From Nitzschia sp. DOCU1 (lineage: Eukaryota > Bacillariophyta > Bacillariophyceae > Bacillariales > Bacillariaceae), in the NCBI GenBank assembly GCA_951394045.1, contig OX595993.1, positions 1,178,001 through 1,242,000 of the forward strand: a stretch of DNA of 64,000 nt. Reading direction: 5' to 3'. The notes beneath the pieces were generated by a model. That model was not told where the DNA came from and ran no database searches. It saw only the letters and a program-made list of their open reading frames with translations. Position numbers and translations under genes: made by a program. Shown piece by piece: positions 41,864 to 51,618 of the stretch (its first letter is position 1; every line of letters begins with the position of its first letter).

Positions 41864-42493
41864 ATGTCGCCTTCGACCGTCATCAAAGAGCCTAACAAAT
41901 ATGATGTGCTGGCAGGGAGAGGAAGGTCTATCCGTCTTCATGAAGGAAATCGGCGATTCACCGATTTAATCCATGAGTTTTCGGCGGAGTACGAAAGTGC
42001 ACCCAAGGGCAGAAAGATGGAAGTAGTCAAGAGAGTGGTCGACGCTGTCCACAGCGTACAAGGCCGATTCTTACAAAAAAATGATGAGCACTGGGAAGAG
42101 GTAGACAAGGAGAAGGCCATTGTAAAGACAGCACAGGCCTTTCGAGACTTGCGGGTGGAAGAAAGTCCGTCCCCCGCCAAGAAACCTCATCCGGTAGCAA
42201 AGATCAAGCAATTCGATTACAGCCTTCTCAAGAAACATGCTCCGGCAGGACGATACACGGCGCTCCTGAATGACACCAAACCTAAAGCGGCTGTCACGGA
42301 CGAGGCGGACGGTGACTCGTCATCTTCGTCGTCCTCGGGGGACGACTCTGGGAGCGAAGACTATGATGATTCAAAGTCTGGAAGCGAGGAATCGGGTAGC
42401 AGCAGCGAAGAAGAGAAAGATCAAGGAGGAGATGTCTCAGAAACGGAAACGGAAGATAGCTTTCCTATCTATCGAGGGCCGAAGGGGAAATGA
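41864..42493 (+). CDS. DUF6824-domain protein (diatom-expanded, putative DNA binding)
   Basis: Single-exon protein of 209 residues. Residues about 10-100 form the domain: NKYDVLAGRGRSIRLHEGNRRF, then IHEFSAEYESAP, VKRVVDAVHSVQGRFLQK and a Lys-rich end with TAQAFRDLR. This matches the NDVLxGRGxxxxxHPGNxxFR pattern repeated across diatom genomes. The domain is thought to bind DNA but has no confirmed function. After it comes a short basic segment and a long Ser/Asp/Glu-rich acidic tail (residues about 150-200), ending PIYRGPKGK. It sits just after the CS-domain gene and divergently from it, and is convergent with the peptidase gene. Confidence 0.85.
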   Translation: MSPSTVIKEPNKYDVLAGRGRSIRLHEGNRRFTDLIHEFSAEYESAPKGRKMEVVKRVVDAVHSVQGRFLQKNDEHWEEVDKEKAIVKTAQAFRDLRVEESPSPAKKPHPVAKIKQFDYSLLKKHAPAGRYTALLNDTKPKAAVTDEADGDSSSSSSSGDDSGSEDYDDSKSGSEESGSSSEEEKDQGGDVSETETEDSFPIYRGPKGK

Positions 42494-42586
42494 GATCGGC
42501 TTCCCCTCTACAGTTTTGCAACATATTATACAATGCTAAGAAAATAAGTCCCCGCGTGGACAGAGACTCAACCAGTACGCCATAGC

Positions 42587-45319
42587 TTAATTTATCAACA
42601 ACCCGGCCAAGCTACATACTATCAGTGTCATCTCTGAGGCATGCCACCCTCTTGTAGACCCAATATGGCTACCACTGCTCATTGACGAACCTCCCCCGCC
42701 ATACGTCACCAACTTCGTCGACCCGTCCTTGAATATTTCAAAGGAAACGAAATCTATGCCATCCAATGAATCGTTCTGGAGGAGGACATCGTCGTCGGAA
42801 GCTACGATGTCCAGAACTGCTTTGTCGAGACCTTGCTGTTGAAGATATGCCTCCGTGCTAACGACTCGAATAGAAAAGGCTTCGTTCCAATCCACAACCG
42901 TCGAAGAGATACCCCCCACAAGGACGTTAACTTCAACTCCATCAACAATGGCCTCGACGTACTGGACCGGAATGATTTGACCGCCGGCTGAACGCGGAGT
43001 CTCACTCAAGGCAGACCCATCTTTCGTGTACAAGGTTAAACCATCGCTAATAATGCCGTCAACACCAGCCGAAGTGAAAGAAAGGACCCCATACTGTACG
43101 CAAGGAAGAATGGGTGAGTGAACAGCCTCTGCATGAGCGACGTCATAATCGCCTACAATTAAGAAACGCACCTGTCCACCGTAGGCCATCATAAACTCTT
43201 CTTCGCCCATGCCAAGTGGAGTTTGGCTGATGGTTTCTGAGGTAATAGGATTGCCTGGTGGCATGTAAATGATATGGGCGCTCTTTGATGTAGCTCCATT
43301 GTCGAAAGCATAGAAGCTCTGATAGTTGCCTCCTTCATCTTCAAAGACGTAGAATCTTCGATCCCAAAAGGCACTAAAGGTAGACTGATTGTAGGATCCC
43401 AGAATATTACCCCCGAATACAAAGAAGTAATCTCCTCGAAGGAGCCGTTGATCGGAAGCTTGGCGAGATCTGGGCAAAGAAGGGCGCCTTGTACTATACC
43501 TAGAAGCAGATCTCACGTCTGTTTCCTTCGACGTAGCTGCCTCGGTGGTGCTAGGATGTGATAATTGTTTCAGCCCTCTCCCACGCGCCTGGAGCGGACC
43601 AAAATCAACACCGAATTCCACGAACACTTCGTCAACTTCTCGAGTAATGTCTGTCGTCAGCCAATAACCACCATTCTGGATTTTGGAGAGCTCTGGACCG
43701 ATCAACATTTGCCCTGGTTCCGGCTCCACTACGGTCTCAACCCCAAGAGTACAGACCGACGTTCCTCCAGTTGGTGGTGCTGGAGTCTCGTAGAAATCTT
43801 TCTGAAAGTAAACTATGAGTCGAGCAAAAGAAAAACAGTGAACTCTCTGTAGTTCCTTCCAATATTTCTTACCAATAGAGCCAGCCAGTCCGGAGCATCC
43901 GCCGTTGCGTACGGTAGGCTCGTATCGAAAAGATGTTCGTCGTAAAAGGTTTTGTACATGGCGTACTCTCGACGTACGGGCCAGATAATGTGCATTCCCG
44001 TGCCTTCTGGGGTTCCCTCACCCACGCCTCGCTCTACAAACATCCCATTGTATGCAGCCTGGGCATTGGTGATCAAAGCTCCCAATGTGCTCCCAGACGA
44101 AGGACGACAGCTATTTCCAAAAATATTCAAAAAGCTCCCCACGTCCACGGCCGAAGGTCTGTTTGTACCGACATCGTCCACGACACTCTTAAATGCAACA
44201 ACACTGTTTCGTGCTCGATTGAGTTCTTTGTATACCTCTGGATCCTGTGCAGCTACCAGTCTTCTCAACTCCGCGCTCAACTCATTCCAGCTGTTCAAGA
44301 ATACGCTGTATTTTGCGAGATCTACAATTGACAATGTTTTCGGGGTCATGTGAATGCTTTGGCCGTGCTTGCTTTCGAGGAAGGTCGAATATATTTCTCT
44401 TGCGAGTCCCATGGTCGAGCTACCGTCTGTTAAGAGATCATAAGCCCATCCTATCACAAATCATTCCACACGATCATAGTGAGCGTTTGTTTCAGATACA
44501 ACTCTGAGCGACGGACGTAGCTGGGGCTTACCGTGCCCTGGCTCCAGTGCCTCACTGGCCAACAAATAGTGACCAACAGCACGATAGTCATCCGCAGCTC
44601 CCACTGCTTGCATCAAACAGGAGTCGAATCCAATCATGTCAAATTTACTGTCTGACCCAGAGATTTGATCGAGGGCCGATCGCATGGCAGATACAATAGA
44701 AGGATTGCTTTGTGCTGTCAGGCGACGGCGGCCTGGATTTTCGTCCTCTCCAAACCCATTGAATCCACCCCCATGACTTGCCAAGGTAACAAAAAACTCG
44801 GTACTTCCTTTGGAAACACAATCCTGCATGGCAGTCACGAAAAATTCCGTCATAGTACCGGGATTATCTCCATCCTGTTCGTTTGGTAGCGTCCGATCAA
44901 TCACCATCTTGCCTAGAGTATGATCCCACCTTAGGTACTGCGAAAGCGTCGTTTTAAGACCAGTAACTGTAGACCCATCACTCTGGAAAACATTTCTCAA
45001 AGGTTCGTCGATATCGTCATTGGTGCCTAGGAAGTTACGACTGTCGAAATAAACCCAAGTCGTCAAGGAAGGGGTTCGGATAACAGAGGAAGTGGAAAGC
45101 TCATAGTTGTCTTGGCGGATAAAGTATTCTAAATCATTGTCTTGGGGGCGAGGGAAGAAAATTCGAGAGACTTAACTTGAGCAACGGGTCGAATGCTCCA
45201 CCCCCATCCATCGAAGTCTCACCTGCCAACTGATACAGCATCCAGCACACGTCTGCAAACGCCAAATTGACAAGCAAAGCCAACCCCAAGAGACCCAAAC
45301 TTGTCCGAAACGACGGCAT
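42587..45319 (-). CDS. Clostripain-type (peptidase C11, clan CD) cysteine protease, secreted
   Basis: Four exons: 45223-45319, 44532-45140, 43873-44450 and 42587-43801. Introns of 82, 81 and 71 bp with GT-AG ends restore frame, giving 832 residues. The signal peptide is LGLLGLALLVNLAFADV. The catalytic dyad is visible: His in LASHGGGFNGFG (about residue 154) and Cys in GFDSCLMQAVGA (about residue 205). The joined sequence ADNDLEYFIRQD and the EPGHGWAYDLL segment, which spans an intron, match family members. The long C-terminal region (about 400 residues) is beta-rich, without an obvious family. It ends with a hydrophobic tail (EMTLIVCSLAGLLI) that could be a GPI signal. Bacterial clostripain cleaves after Arg; specificity here is unknown. 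Confidence 0.86.
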
Positions 45320-46115
45320 TGCTCCTGAGTAATGCCTCTTTCGACTTGTCGTCAAGAAGGATCCCTCGAGTATGCACCATATACATCATGAGCTCAGCAA
45401 CATGGCGCAAGGCATCATTGTTGGCTCTTGACAAGTGACACACATGGCCATGCCGCCGCCCCACGATTTGCTTTGCACGTCGGGTGGTGGTATCTTTGAG
45501 ATCGCACGTGGTGGGGTGTGGCAGCATTTTTCTATCGTTTTTTGTTTTGCGTGCTTCTCATCGCCATGATTATCATTTGGCCACGTCAACTCCCCTCCAT
45601 TTTGGGGGACGGACATTGGATGGATGAGAAGTCCGCGTCGTTTATCGGAGTTGAAATTATTTTATTCATACCCGAATAATTTATGGAATCTATTTTGCCA
45701 AAGATTCAGCTAATTAAATTTGCGAATTGACAGAATGGGAACTTAATCACGCGGTCGCTGTATGGGCCCATTGGTACCACTTCTACGAGATTCGGATGTG
45801 TCATAAAATGTCGTTAAGTAAGGAGATTCCTCGTAGAAATCTACGTAGGAATTGAATCATTGCAAGACACTTTGCCTTCAACTCCAGATCCCCAAAAGTT
45901 CCCGGACGTCAAGACGAACGAACGCATCGCTGTTTTGGTGGAAGGGTGATGACAAAGAAAACCACATAGTACATTTTCTGTTCCCGTCACCTTGCTCATC
46001 AGAGACCATTCAACCATCCTCGATTGACACTGATATGTCGACAATCCTGATAACTCGGATGATAAGAACAGTACTACCTTCATCTTCCTCTCGATCATAG
46101 AATTGAACGTCAATC
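45320..46115. other. Shared upstream region of divergent genes
   Basis: About 800 bp between the peptidase gene and the YqgF-like gene. Only short open frames; no recognised element. Confidence 0.5.
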
Positions 46116-46802
46116 ATGCATCAGAATTTCTATAAGCTGATGAAGCAGCTAAGTAGTCCGTCCAAGGTGGCGTCCACCTTGGACTGGAAGCGCTTTTCCG
46201 GGTCGACATTGCTTAGTTTGAACATCCACCGCAATCGAATCGGCATTGCCGTTGCGTCTCACCCATCCTTTGGAGCGAAATGTCATGAACTTGAGCCTAT
46301 GCATTTTTCGGATGATCACATTACCATTGACAAGAACTGTTTGGAGCGGTTTCAGAACATCATCGCGGACTACAAGGTCTGTGGCATTGTGGTCTCTTGG
46401 CCCCTTCAGCACGAAACTGGACGGATGGGAGCTGCTTGTGGCCGTGTGCTTTATGCGTTGGAGGAGATTATTGATAAGAGCGGTAGCGCCGAGAATAGTT
46501 TGCTTTCTGGCAACCGACCTCTTTGTCTGTGGGACTCGGGCCACATAATACCAAAGCAGAGAGCAAACCCGCGGCTCAATGTGGACTCGTTTGGACGATG
46601 CGCTCAATACGGGAACGCTACTACAAAAAATGAACATCGGGCAAGCAAGGAGCAGTATCACGAAGATGAGCTCACGGTGGTTCAGCAAGTGTGGAATGAC
46701 TTTTGCAAGGAACACTGGCCCGAGTTGCATGCTCAGCCGAAACCGCAGGAGAAGGTCCAGGAGGTCAAACCGAAGGCGGTCGCGGCGGCATACGGTACGT
46801 AA
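46116..46802 (+). CDS. YqgF/RuvX-like (RNase H fold) protein, probably with altered active site
   Basis: Single-exon protein of 228 residues. It shows the fold's landmarks: strand LLSLNIHRNRIGIAVAS where YqgF has FDxGxKRIGVA; helix ERFQNIIADYKVCGIVVSWPL where YqgF has IVVGLP; GRMGAACGRVLYALEEI; and a late PLCLWDSGHI where YqgF has HDERL. The first catalytic Asp is Asn here, and the Glu of DER is absent, while one Asp remains. An extended basic C terminus (KVQEVKPKAVAAAYG) follows. YqgF in bacteria processes 16S rRNA and resembles a Holliday-junction resolvase. Function here is uncertain and the protein may be non-catalytic. Confidence 0.72.
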   Translation: MHQNFYKLMKQLSSPSKVASTLDWKRFSGSTLLSLNIHRNRIGIAVASHPSFGAKCHELEPMHFSDDHITIDKNCLERFQNIIADYKVCGIVVSWPLQHETGRMGAACGRVLYALEEIIDKSGSAENSLLSGNRPLCLWDSGHIIPKQRANPRLNVDSFGRCAQYGNATTKNEHRASKEQYHEDELTVVQQVWNDFCKEHWPELHAQPKPQEKVQEVKPKAVAAAYGT

Positions 46803-47780
46803 AGAATAAGAGAAAGGTTACAAAAGGGAAGGGATGATGAAGATGCTCATCACACAATCAATGTTTCCACTTCAGCCCCCAAGCCAAAACGAAGTCTGGT
46901 GCAAGTGGCTCGCTATTAGTGGTGCAGTTCGACTTGGTCGGATCCGTGGACAGGAATAGAACAGGGGAAAGTACTACTAGATCATAGAGAAGGGAGGAGG
47001 ATCTCACTTGGAATGAGAAACTACGAGCCGGTTAGTTATAGACCGCAACAAAGTCTACATAACATCTACTCTACCATTGATTAGCTTGCTGACTATCAAT
47101 CTATCTCACTTTCCCGTAGAAGTATTTCTAGGTGATCAGAAGGGAGACCTTGACACCGGTCTTTCTCTTTCGTGGATATTCCACAAAGCATTATTGTGAT
47201 TGACGCTCTTGCCATAGCTGTTGCCAACCCTCTCCGACTACTGGTTCGCGCCGTCTCCCCAAAGACACATGGGCGTCAAAGAGTGTCACAACGCAACAGA
47301 AACGTGATGCTTTTCCATCGCCGTGAAAGCCTTCTGATAAAATGGCACCTTATCGCGGTAGAAGTTCAGCAAGACGGTAGCATCTGCAATGATCCAATAG
47401 GAGTTCTTTGCTCACTGACGCGATAGGTAACTACCGTGGTTCACTCGCCTTCTCCCTGTAGTTGCGATCTAACCTACTCGAATGAGTCAAAAAGACGCGG
47501 GAAATACCTGGTATTCGAGTCGAATGGATCAGACTTTTGTCTGTCCTTCGATGGCAAACGCAACGCACGCTTGGATCTGCGTGCCGCCGCCGCCGATCCA
47601 ACTCTCCGTCTAGGGAGAGCGACCAGTCATCGTCACATCGGAGGCCGCCCACCATGTGGAGCACTCCAAAACTTCCACTGCACATACCGCCCCTCGTCGC
47701 TTGCACTCTTCCGAATAGCTAGCTTTGCCCTATAACGCTGTCATACCATCGACAAGAGAAGGCTAGAATTGAAAGGCAGT
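46803..47780. other. Intergenic region (1 kb)
   Basis: Between two rightward genes. Several short open frames without support. No RNA gene or repeat recognised; it presumably carries the promoter of the SPRY-domain gene. Confidence 0.5.
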
Positions 47781-49184
47781 ATGAGTTCCGACAAGATGGA
47801 GACAGAGGAGATCCCTGCTGCTGTTGCTGCTGCCGATGCCGATGCCGCCGAGGAATCCAATGATACGGCATCGGAATCCAAAAGTAAAAAGCGTCCCCGC
47901 AGTCCCTCGGAACCGACCGAGGTCCCCACGGCGTCTGTTTCGGCTGCCTCTGCCGCCGCAGCAGCCCAGTTGTCTGCCACAATGGGCTGGAATGGGTTGT
48001 ATTCCTTATTGAGTGCCTCAGCGTTGACGTCGGCCGCCAATTTGCCGACCGTCGAGCAAGTCCAGCAAGCGGCACAAAAAAGTGTGACGGACTGTCCTCC
48101 CTTTGTGCACATGTCCAAAACAGACACGGCGCCACAGCTCAAACTGGTCGATGATCGTCGCTTGCACATGAAAGGAGGCATGCGTGGGTACCGTATGAGC
48201 CGCGCAACCCACGGCATCAGTCAGGGCAATTATTATTTTGAAGTCTTGATTTTGGATCCTCCCAAGGTTTCGGAAATTGCCAGTTCTTTCCCTTCGAATG
48301 TTCGTATGGGACCTAGACTTCAGGAACAGTTGCAAGTAGCCTTGCAAGCTGAGAAAGAAGGCAGACCCCATGATCCGAATGGATTTGGAGGTCATATCCG
48401 TTTAGGATTTGCTAATCGGACTGGGGATTTGCAAGCTCCCGTTGGTTATGACCAGTGGAGTTTTGCGATTCGTGATATTGGAGGAAGTAAGATCCATGCT
48501 AGTAAACGTGATGACTCATGGGGCGGTGAATCTTTTGGACCAGGCGATGTCATTGGATGTGCCATTTCCATGGTTCCGCGAAAGGAAACGCTGACACCCG
48601 CGGCCACTGCCAATGTCCCAGACTCGGTGGTACCCGAACTGACAACTATCAGCACCACGGCTATTGGTACCAACGCACCTATTAATGGAGGGAGTGCCCC
48701 CACACCTCTGAATCAGATTAAATTTTACAAGAATGGCATGCCCTTGGGGCAAGTCTTGAATGCCAAGGGTAAAAAAGAAAGTGCCGCTGCCTTTTATGTT
48801 CCAGACGGTGTGTATTATCCCGCCGTTTCCTTGTACATGGGTGCGCAGGTTCAAATCAACTTTGGCCCCCATTTTATTTGTCCACCCCGCAAAAGTGCTT
48901 CCGCCGTCTCGGGCCTGGCCAAGTACAAGCCTGTATCGGATTTGTGTGATCCGCCCATTTCTGTGGAAGATGCCGTGACCAAGGTCCAAAAGGAAAAGGT
49001 GGTGCGCAAGGTAGACATGATGCAAAAGTTTCAAGAACTTGTGCGAACAGAAGTTCAAATCTTGCAGGACTGCTACCGGTCTCATCGTCAAAGGCATTTG
49101 CAAATGGTCAAGGCGGAACGAGAAAAGCGAGGAATCAAGACGGAAGATTTGGAAGAAGATGAGTTTAACGAAAAGAAAGAGTAG
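47781..49184 (+). CDS. Ash2/Bre2-type SPRY-domain subunit of COMPASS
   Basis: Single-exon protein of 467 residues from the ATG at 47781; the frame extends 12 bases upstream without an ATG. Residues 1-75 are acidic and Ala-rich. From about residue 110 the SPRY region begins: LVDDRRLHMKGGMRGYRMSRATHG, GNYYFEVLIL, HIRLGFANRTGDLQAPVGYD, WSFAIRDIGGSKIHASKRDD, FGPGDVIGCAI, and later IKFYKNGMPLGQ and YYPAVSLYMGAQVQINFGP. This order, with two insertions in the domain, is characteristic of Ash2L and yeast Bre2. The C-terminal part is a charged coiled coil with a Dpy30-binding-like helix (about residues 395-440). COMPASS complexes methylate H3K4. No PHD/WH N-terminal region as in animal Ash2L is present, as in Bre2. 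Confidence 0.88.
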   Translation: MSSDKMETEEIPAAVAAADADAAEESNDTASESKSKKRPRSPSEPTEVPTASVSAASAAAAAQLSATMGWNGLYSLLSASALTSAANLPTVEQVQQAAQKSVTDCPPFVHMSKTDTAPQLKLVDDRRLHMKGGMRGYRMSRATHGISQGNYYFEVLILDPPKVSEIASSFPSNVRMGPRLQEQLQVALQAEKEGRPHDPNGFGGHIRLGFANRTGDLQAPVGYDQWSFAIRDIGGSKIHASKRDDSWGGESFGPGDVIGCAISMVPRKETLTPAATANVPDSVVPELTTISTTAIGTNAPINGGSAPTPLNQIKFYKNGMPLGQVLNAKGKKESAAAFYVPDGVYYPAVSLYMGAQVQINFGPHFICPPRKSASAVSGLAKYKPVSDLCDPPISVEDAVTKVQKEKVVRKVDMMQKFQELVRTEVQILQDCYRSHRQRHLQMVKAEREKRGIKTEDLEEDEFNEKKE

Positions 49185-49299
49185 TAGAGAGAAGAAGAGC
49201 TTGAATATTGATGTGGGGACGATAGTATTATAGTAGTTGCGCTAAATATATGTTTTTGGTTGCCGACATTCCCAATCTTAGTAGGAGGCAACGACTAGC

Positions 49300-51270
49300 C
49301 TATTCTTTGGCCTCACCTTGATACTGCTTTTGTTCTTGCCATAGACGTGCGCATTCCTTCATCACGTCGGCTTGCGTCACTTTTCCTGTTCGGCCTTGTT
49401 GTTTGGCCAGTCGTTCGCGGACCGCCTTGGACTGCTCCTTGACAAAGAGGTTGTACCCAGATGGTGGAGCGCGTTTCTTGGGAGTGCGCTGGACATTGCT
49501 GCTGCTTTTCGACGACGAAAAGTCGGGCACATCTACTTCGATCAGTCGCCCACGACATCGTCCGCAGCATTTACGTTCCAGATCAATCGACCGACTATGG
49601 CGTTGGACAAGGAAAGTGCAGTTTGGATTGGTACAAGCCCATGCGTACTTGTATTGAATCTTGTAGTCATGCGTTGTGGTAACCTGGATCCCTGGAAGAT
49701 TCCTCATGGCAGTGTTGGCCCACTTTTTGAAACATGTTCCATGGGGTGGTTTGCTAACGCCATCAATGATCCAAGCTGCGGCATGACAGGCTTCATGAAC
49801 AAGGGTCGATTCAAGACGTTCTGGGTCGTCCAGAATTTTGGTGCTTAATTCAATCGTTGCAAGCCTAATTGGTTCGGATCCTGGAGAAAAATCTAATTGC
49901 CGCTTTCTTAGGCGTGTCTGTCCAGCGGTCGTACGCAATTTGTTGGACCAGACAACGTCCACGGAAGAAAGCAGATTACCAAACGCAACAGCATTGACTT
50001 GCTCAAAATATTTTGTCGACAAGGTTTCTCGGTTCTTCTTGAAGGCCGCGGCACTCATGGTAGCCTTCTTGGATACGACTTTTTTGTTTGGATGCAGATT
50101 CTCCACCTCCAAAGCAGCGAAGTTGTGTCGTGTGCCTTTCGCTAGCTTGGAAATGGATTTGCGGCGTTGGTTTGCATTGTCGTCGTCTGAATCGTCTAAT
50201 TCCTCAGGTGAATCAAACGATGGCTCACTGTTGCTGCTACCACCTCCACTCCATTCGCAATCTTCGCTACTGTCATCGCCTTTGATTTGAATCGGTTTCT
50301 TTGCACGAGGTGGAGGCTTGCGAACTTCTACAGACTCGTCGGAAGAATCCACTAGTTCCTCCACCGCCGGTTTTGTGGAGCCCGGAGACAAACGTCGACT
50401 GCCCGCAGCGTAGGGTTCAAAAGATGTGGGATCGTCGTCGTCGTCGTCGTCGTCATCATCGCTGTCCATCAAATCAATTACAAACTGTGCATTGGTAGGC
50501 TGGATTGTTGAATCTTGGATAGAGACACCATGGTTCTTCTTCCGCTCGATATCACTGGCTTTTAGTTTCGTGGGTGAAGAGTCCAGGGGATATGAGGCAT
50601 CCAAGTGAGCTGGTTTACTGTCTGAAACTTTTGTATCGGTGGAATTGTCATCGTCATCATCATCATCTGACTTGTCCATGGTACTAACGCAGTCTTCAAA
50701 GGCCTCGTCGTCGCTGTCTTCGTGGATTTGATTTGACTTGTGAGTATGATCATCTTCTTCTCCAAAGGTCAAGAATTTGCCAAAATCTTCATTCAAATCC
50801 GAAGGAAGAGGAGTCGTGGCCACATGTTCCTTGACAGAACCAGCCGAAGCGTCGTCGTCATCAATGAAATGTTCGTCACTTGAATCGACCGACTCGGAGG
50901 AGGAAGAAGAAGATTCATCGCTAGCCTCACTTTCCTTCCATCGATATTGTGCCTTTTCCACGGAACCAATGATAGTGTTGCCAGTAGTAGTAGTAGGCCT
51001 GTTGTTTCCGGTATCCGAATCTTCCAGTTCCAAAATGGGCGGGGCACAACCCCGCTCACAGACACAACCATCCGTCAAGTGCTGGACGGTCGAAACTTGG
51101 AATTGAATGGACGTCTTTTGTTCAATGGCATTCAAAAAATCGTGCTGCTTCTTCTTGGTCTGGACCATTTGTCGCCACACATTGCCATAGCGGGGCAAAA
51201 ATTGCGATTCAAACCGCTGTTGGATGCGTTTGGTTCGTTCGTCTTGGCTTGTCGAAGAAGAAGAAGACAT
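49300..51270 (-). CDS. GCNA/SprT-like metalloprotease with zinc ribbon and HMG-like C terminus
   Basis: Single-exon protein of 656 residues from the ATG at 51270; the frame extends 51 bases upstream without an ATG. The first 400 residues are acidic and Ser-rich, with repeated DSSDES patches and a VIDLMDSDDDDDD segment resembling a SUMO-interaction motif. The SprT-type protease domain contains the zinc-binding LVHEACHAA (about residue 491) and further on a His in PHGTCFKKWA. A four-cysteine zinc ribbon follows (CTNPNC... CCGRCRG). The C-terminal 60 residues (APPSGYNLFVKEQSKAVRER) look like an HMG box. This order matches GCNA (ACRC), which removes DNA-protein crosslinks. Confidence 0.87.
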   Translation of the reverse strand: MSSSSSTSQDERTKRIQQRFESQFLPRYGNVWRQMVQTKKKQHDFLNAIEQKTSIQFQVSTVQHLTDGCVCERGCAPPILELEDSDTGNNRPTTTTGNTIIGSVEKAQYRWKESEASDESSSSSSESVDSSDEHFIDDDDASAGSVKEHVATTPLPSDLNEDFGKFLTFGEEDDHTHKSNQIHEDSDDEAFEDCVSTMDKSDDDDDDDNSTDTKVSDSKPAHLDASYPLDSSPTKLKASDIERKKNHGVSIQDSTIQPTNAQFVIDLMDSDDDDDDDDDDPTSFEPYAAGSRRLSPGSTKPAVEELVDSSDESVEVRKPPPRAKKPIQIKGDDSSEDCEWSGGGSSNSEPSFDSPEELDDSDDDNANQRRKSISKLAKGTRHNFAALEVENLHPNKKVVSKKATMSAAAFKKNRETLSTKYFEQVNAVAFGNLLSSVDVVWSNKLRTTAGQTRLRKRQLDFSPGSEPIRLATIELSTKILDDPERLESTLVHEACHAAAWIIDGVSKPPHGTCFKKWANTAMRNLPGIQVTTTHDYKIQYKYAWACTNPNCTFLVQRHSRSIDLERKCCGRCRGRLIEVDVPDFSSSKSSSNVQRTPKKRAPPSGYNLFVKEQSKAVRERLAKQQGRTGKVTQADVMKECARLWQEQKQYQGEAKE

Positions 51271-51618
51271 GGCGAGACACACTTGGACTTGTGTAATGAA
51301 GAAAATGTAAAAACGTGGCAATCAATAGCGTTGATGATCAACCTACTTCTATGTCATCATCAATTGTGCTCTCTTTGGCCATTGTCGTTGGTAGCGAACG
51401 CAAGGAAAACGATGGAGGCGTGCCGTCTCGGTTTTGAATTTTTTAGCCGAGATGAGGGGGGTAGCGGACGGACGGAGCAATGGGACGTGACGGGTGGATG
51501 GATGGATCGCCGGATGCGAAGAAAATGGAGAGAAGTTTCCTTCCGACGATGAGAAAAGTGTTCTCGCGATGACCCTTTCCAACGAAGGAAAGAGAAAGTG
51601 ACAAGAATTCCCATTCGG
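51271..51618. other. Shared upstream region of divergent genes
   Basis: About 350 bp between the GCNA-like gene and the carrier gene. No distinct element recognised. Confidence 0.5.
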
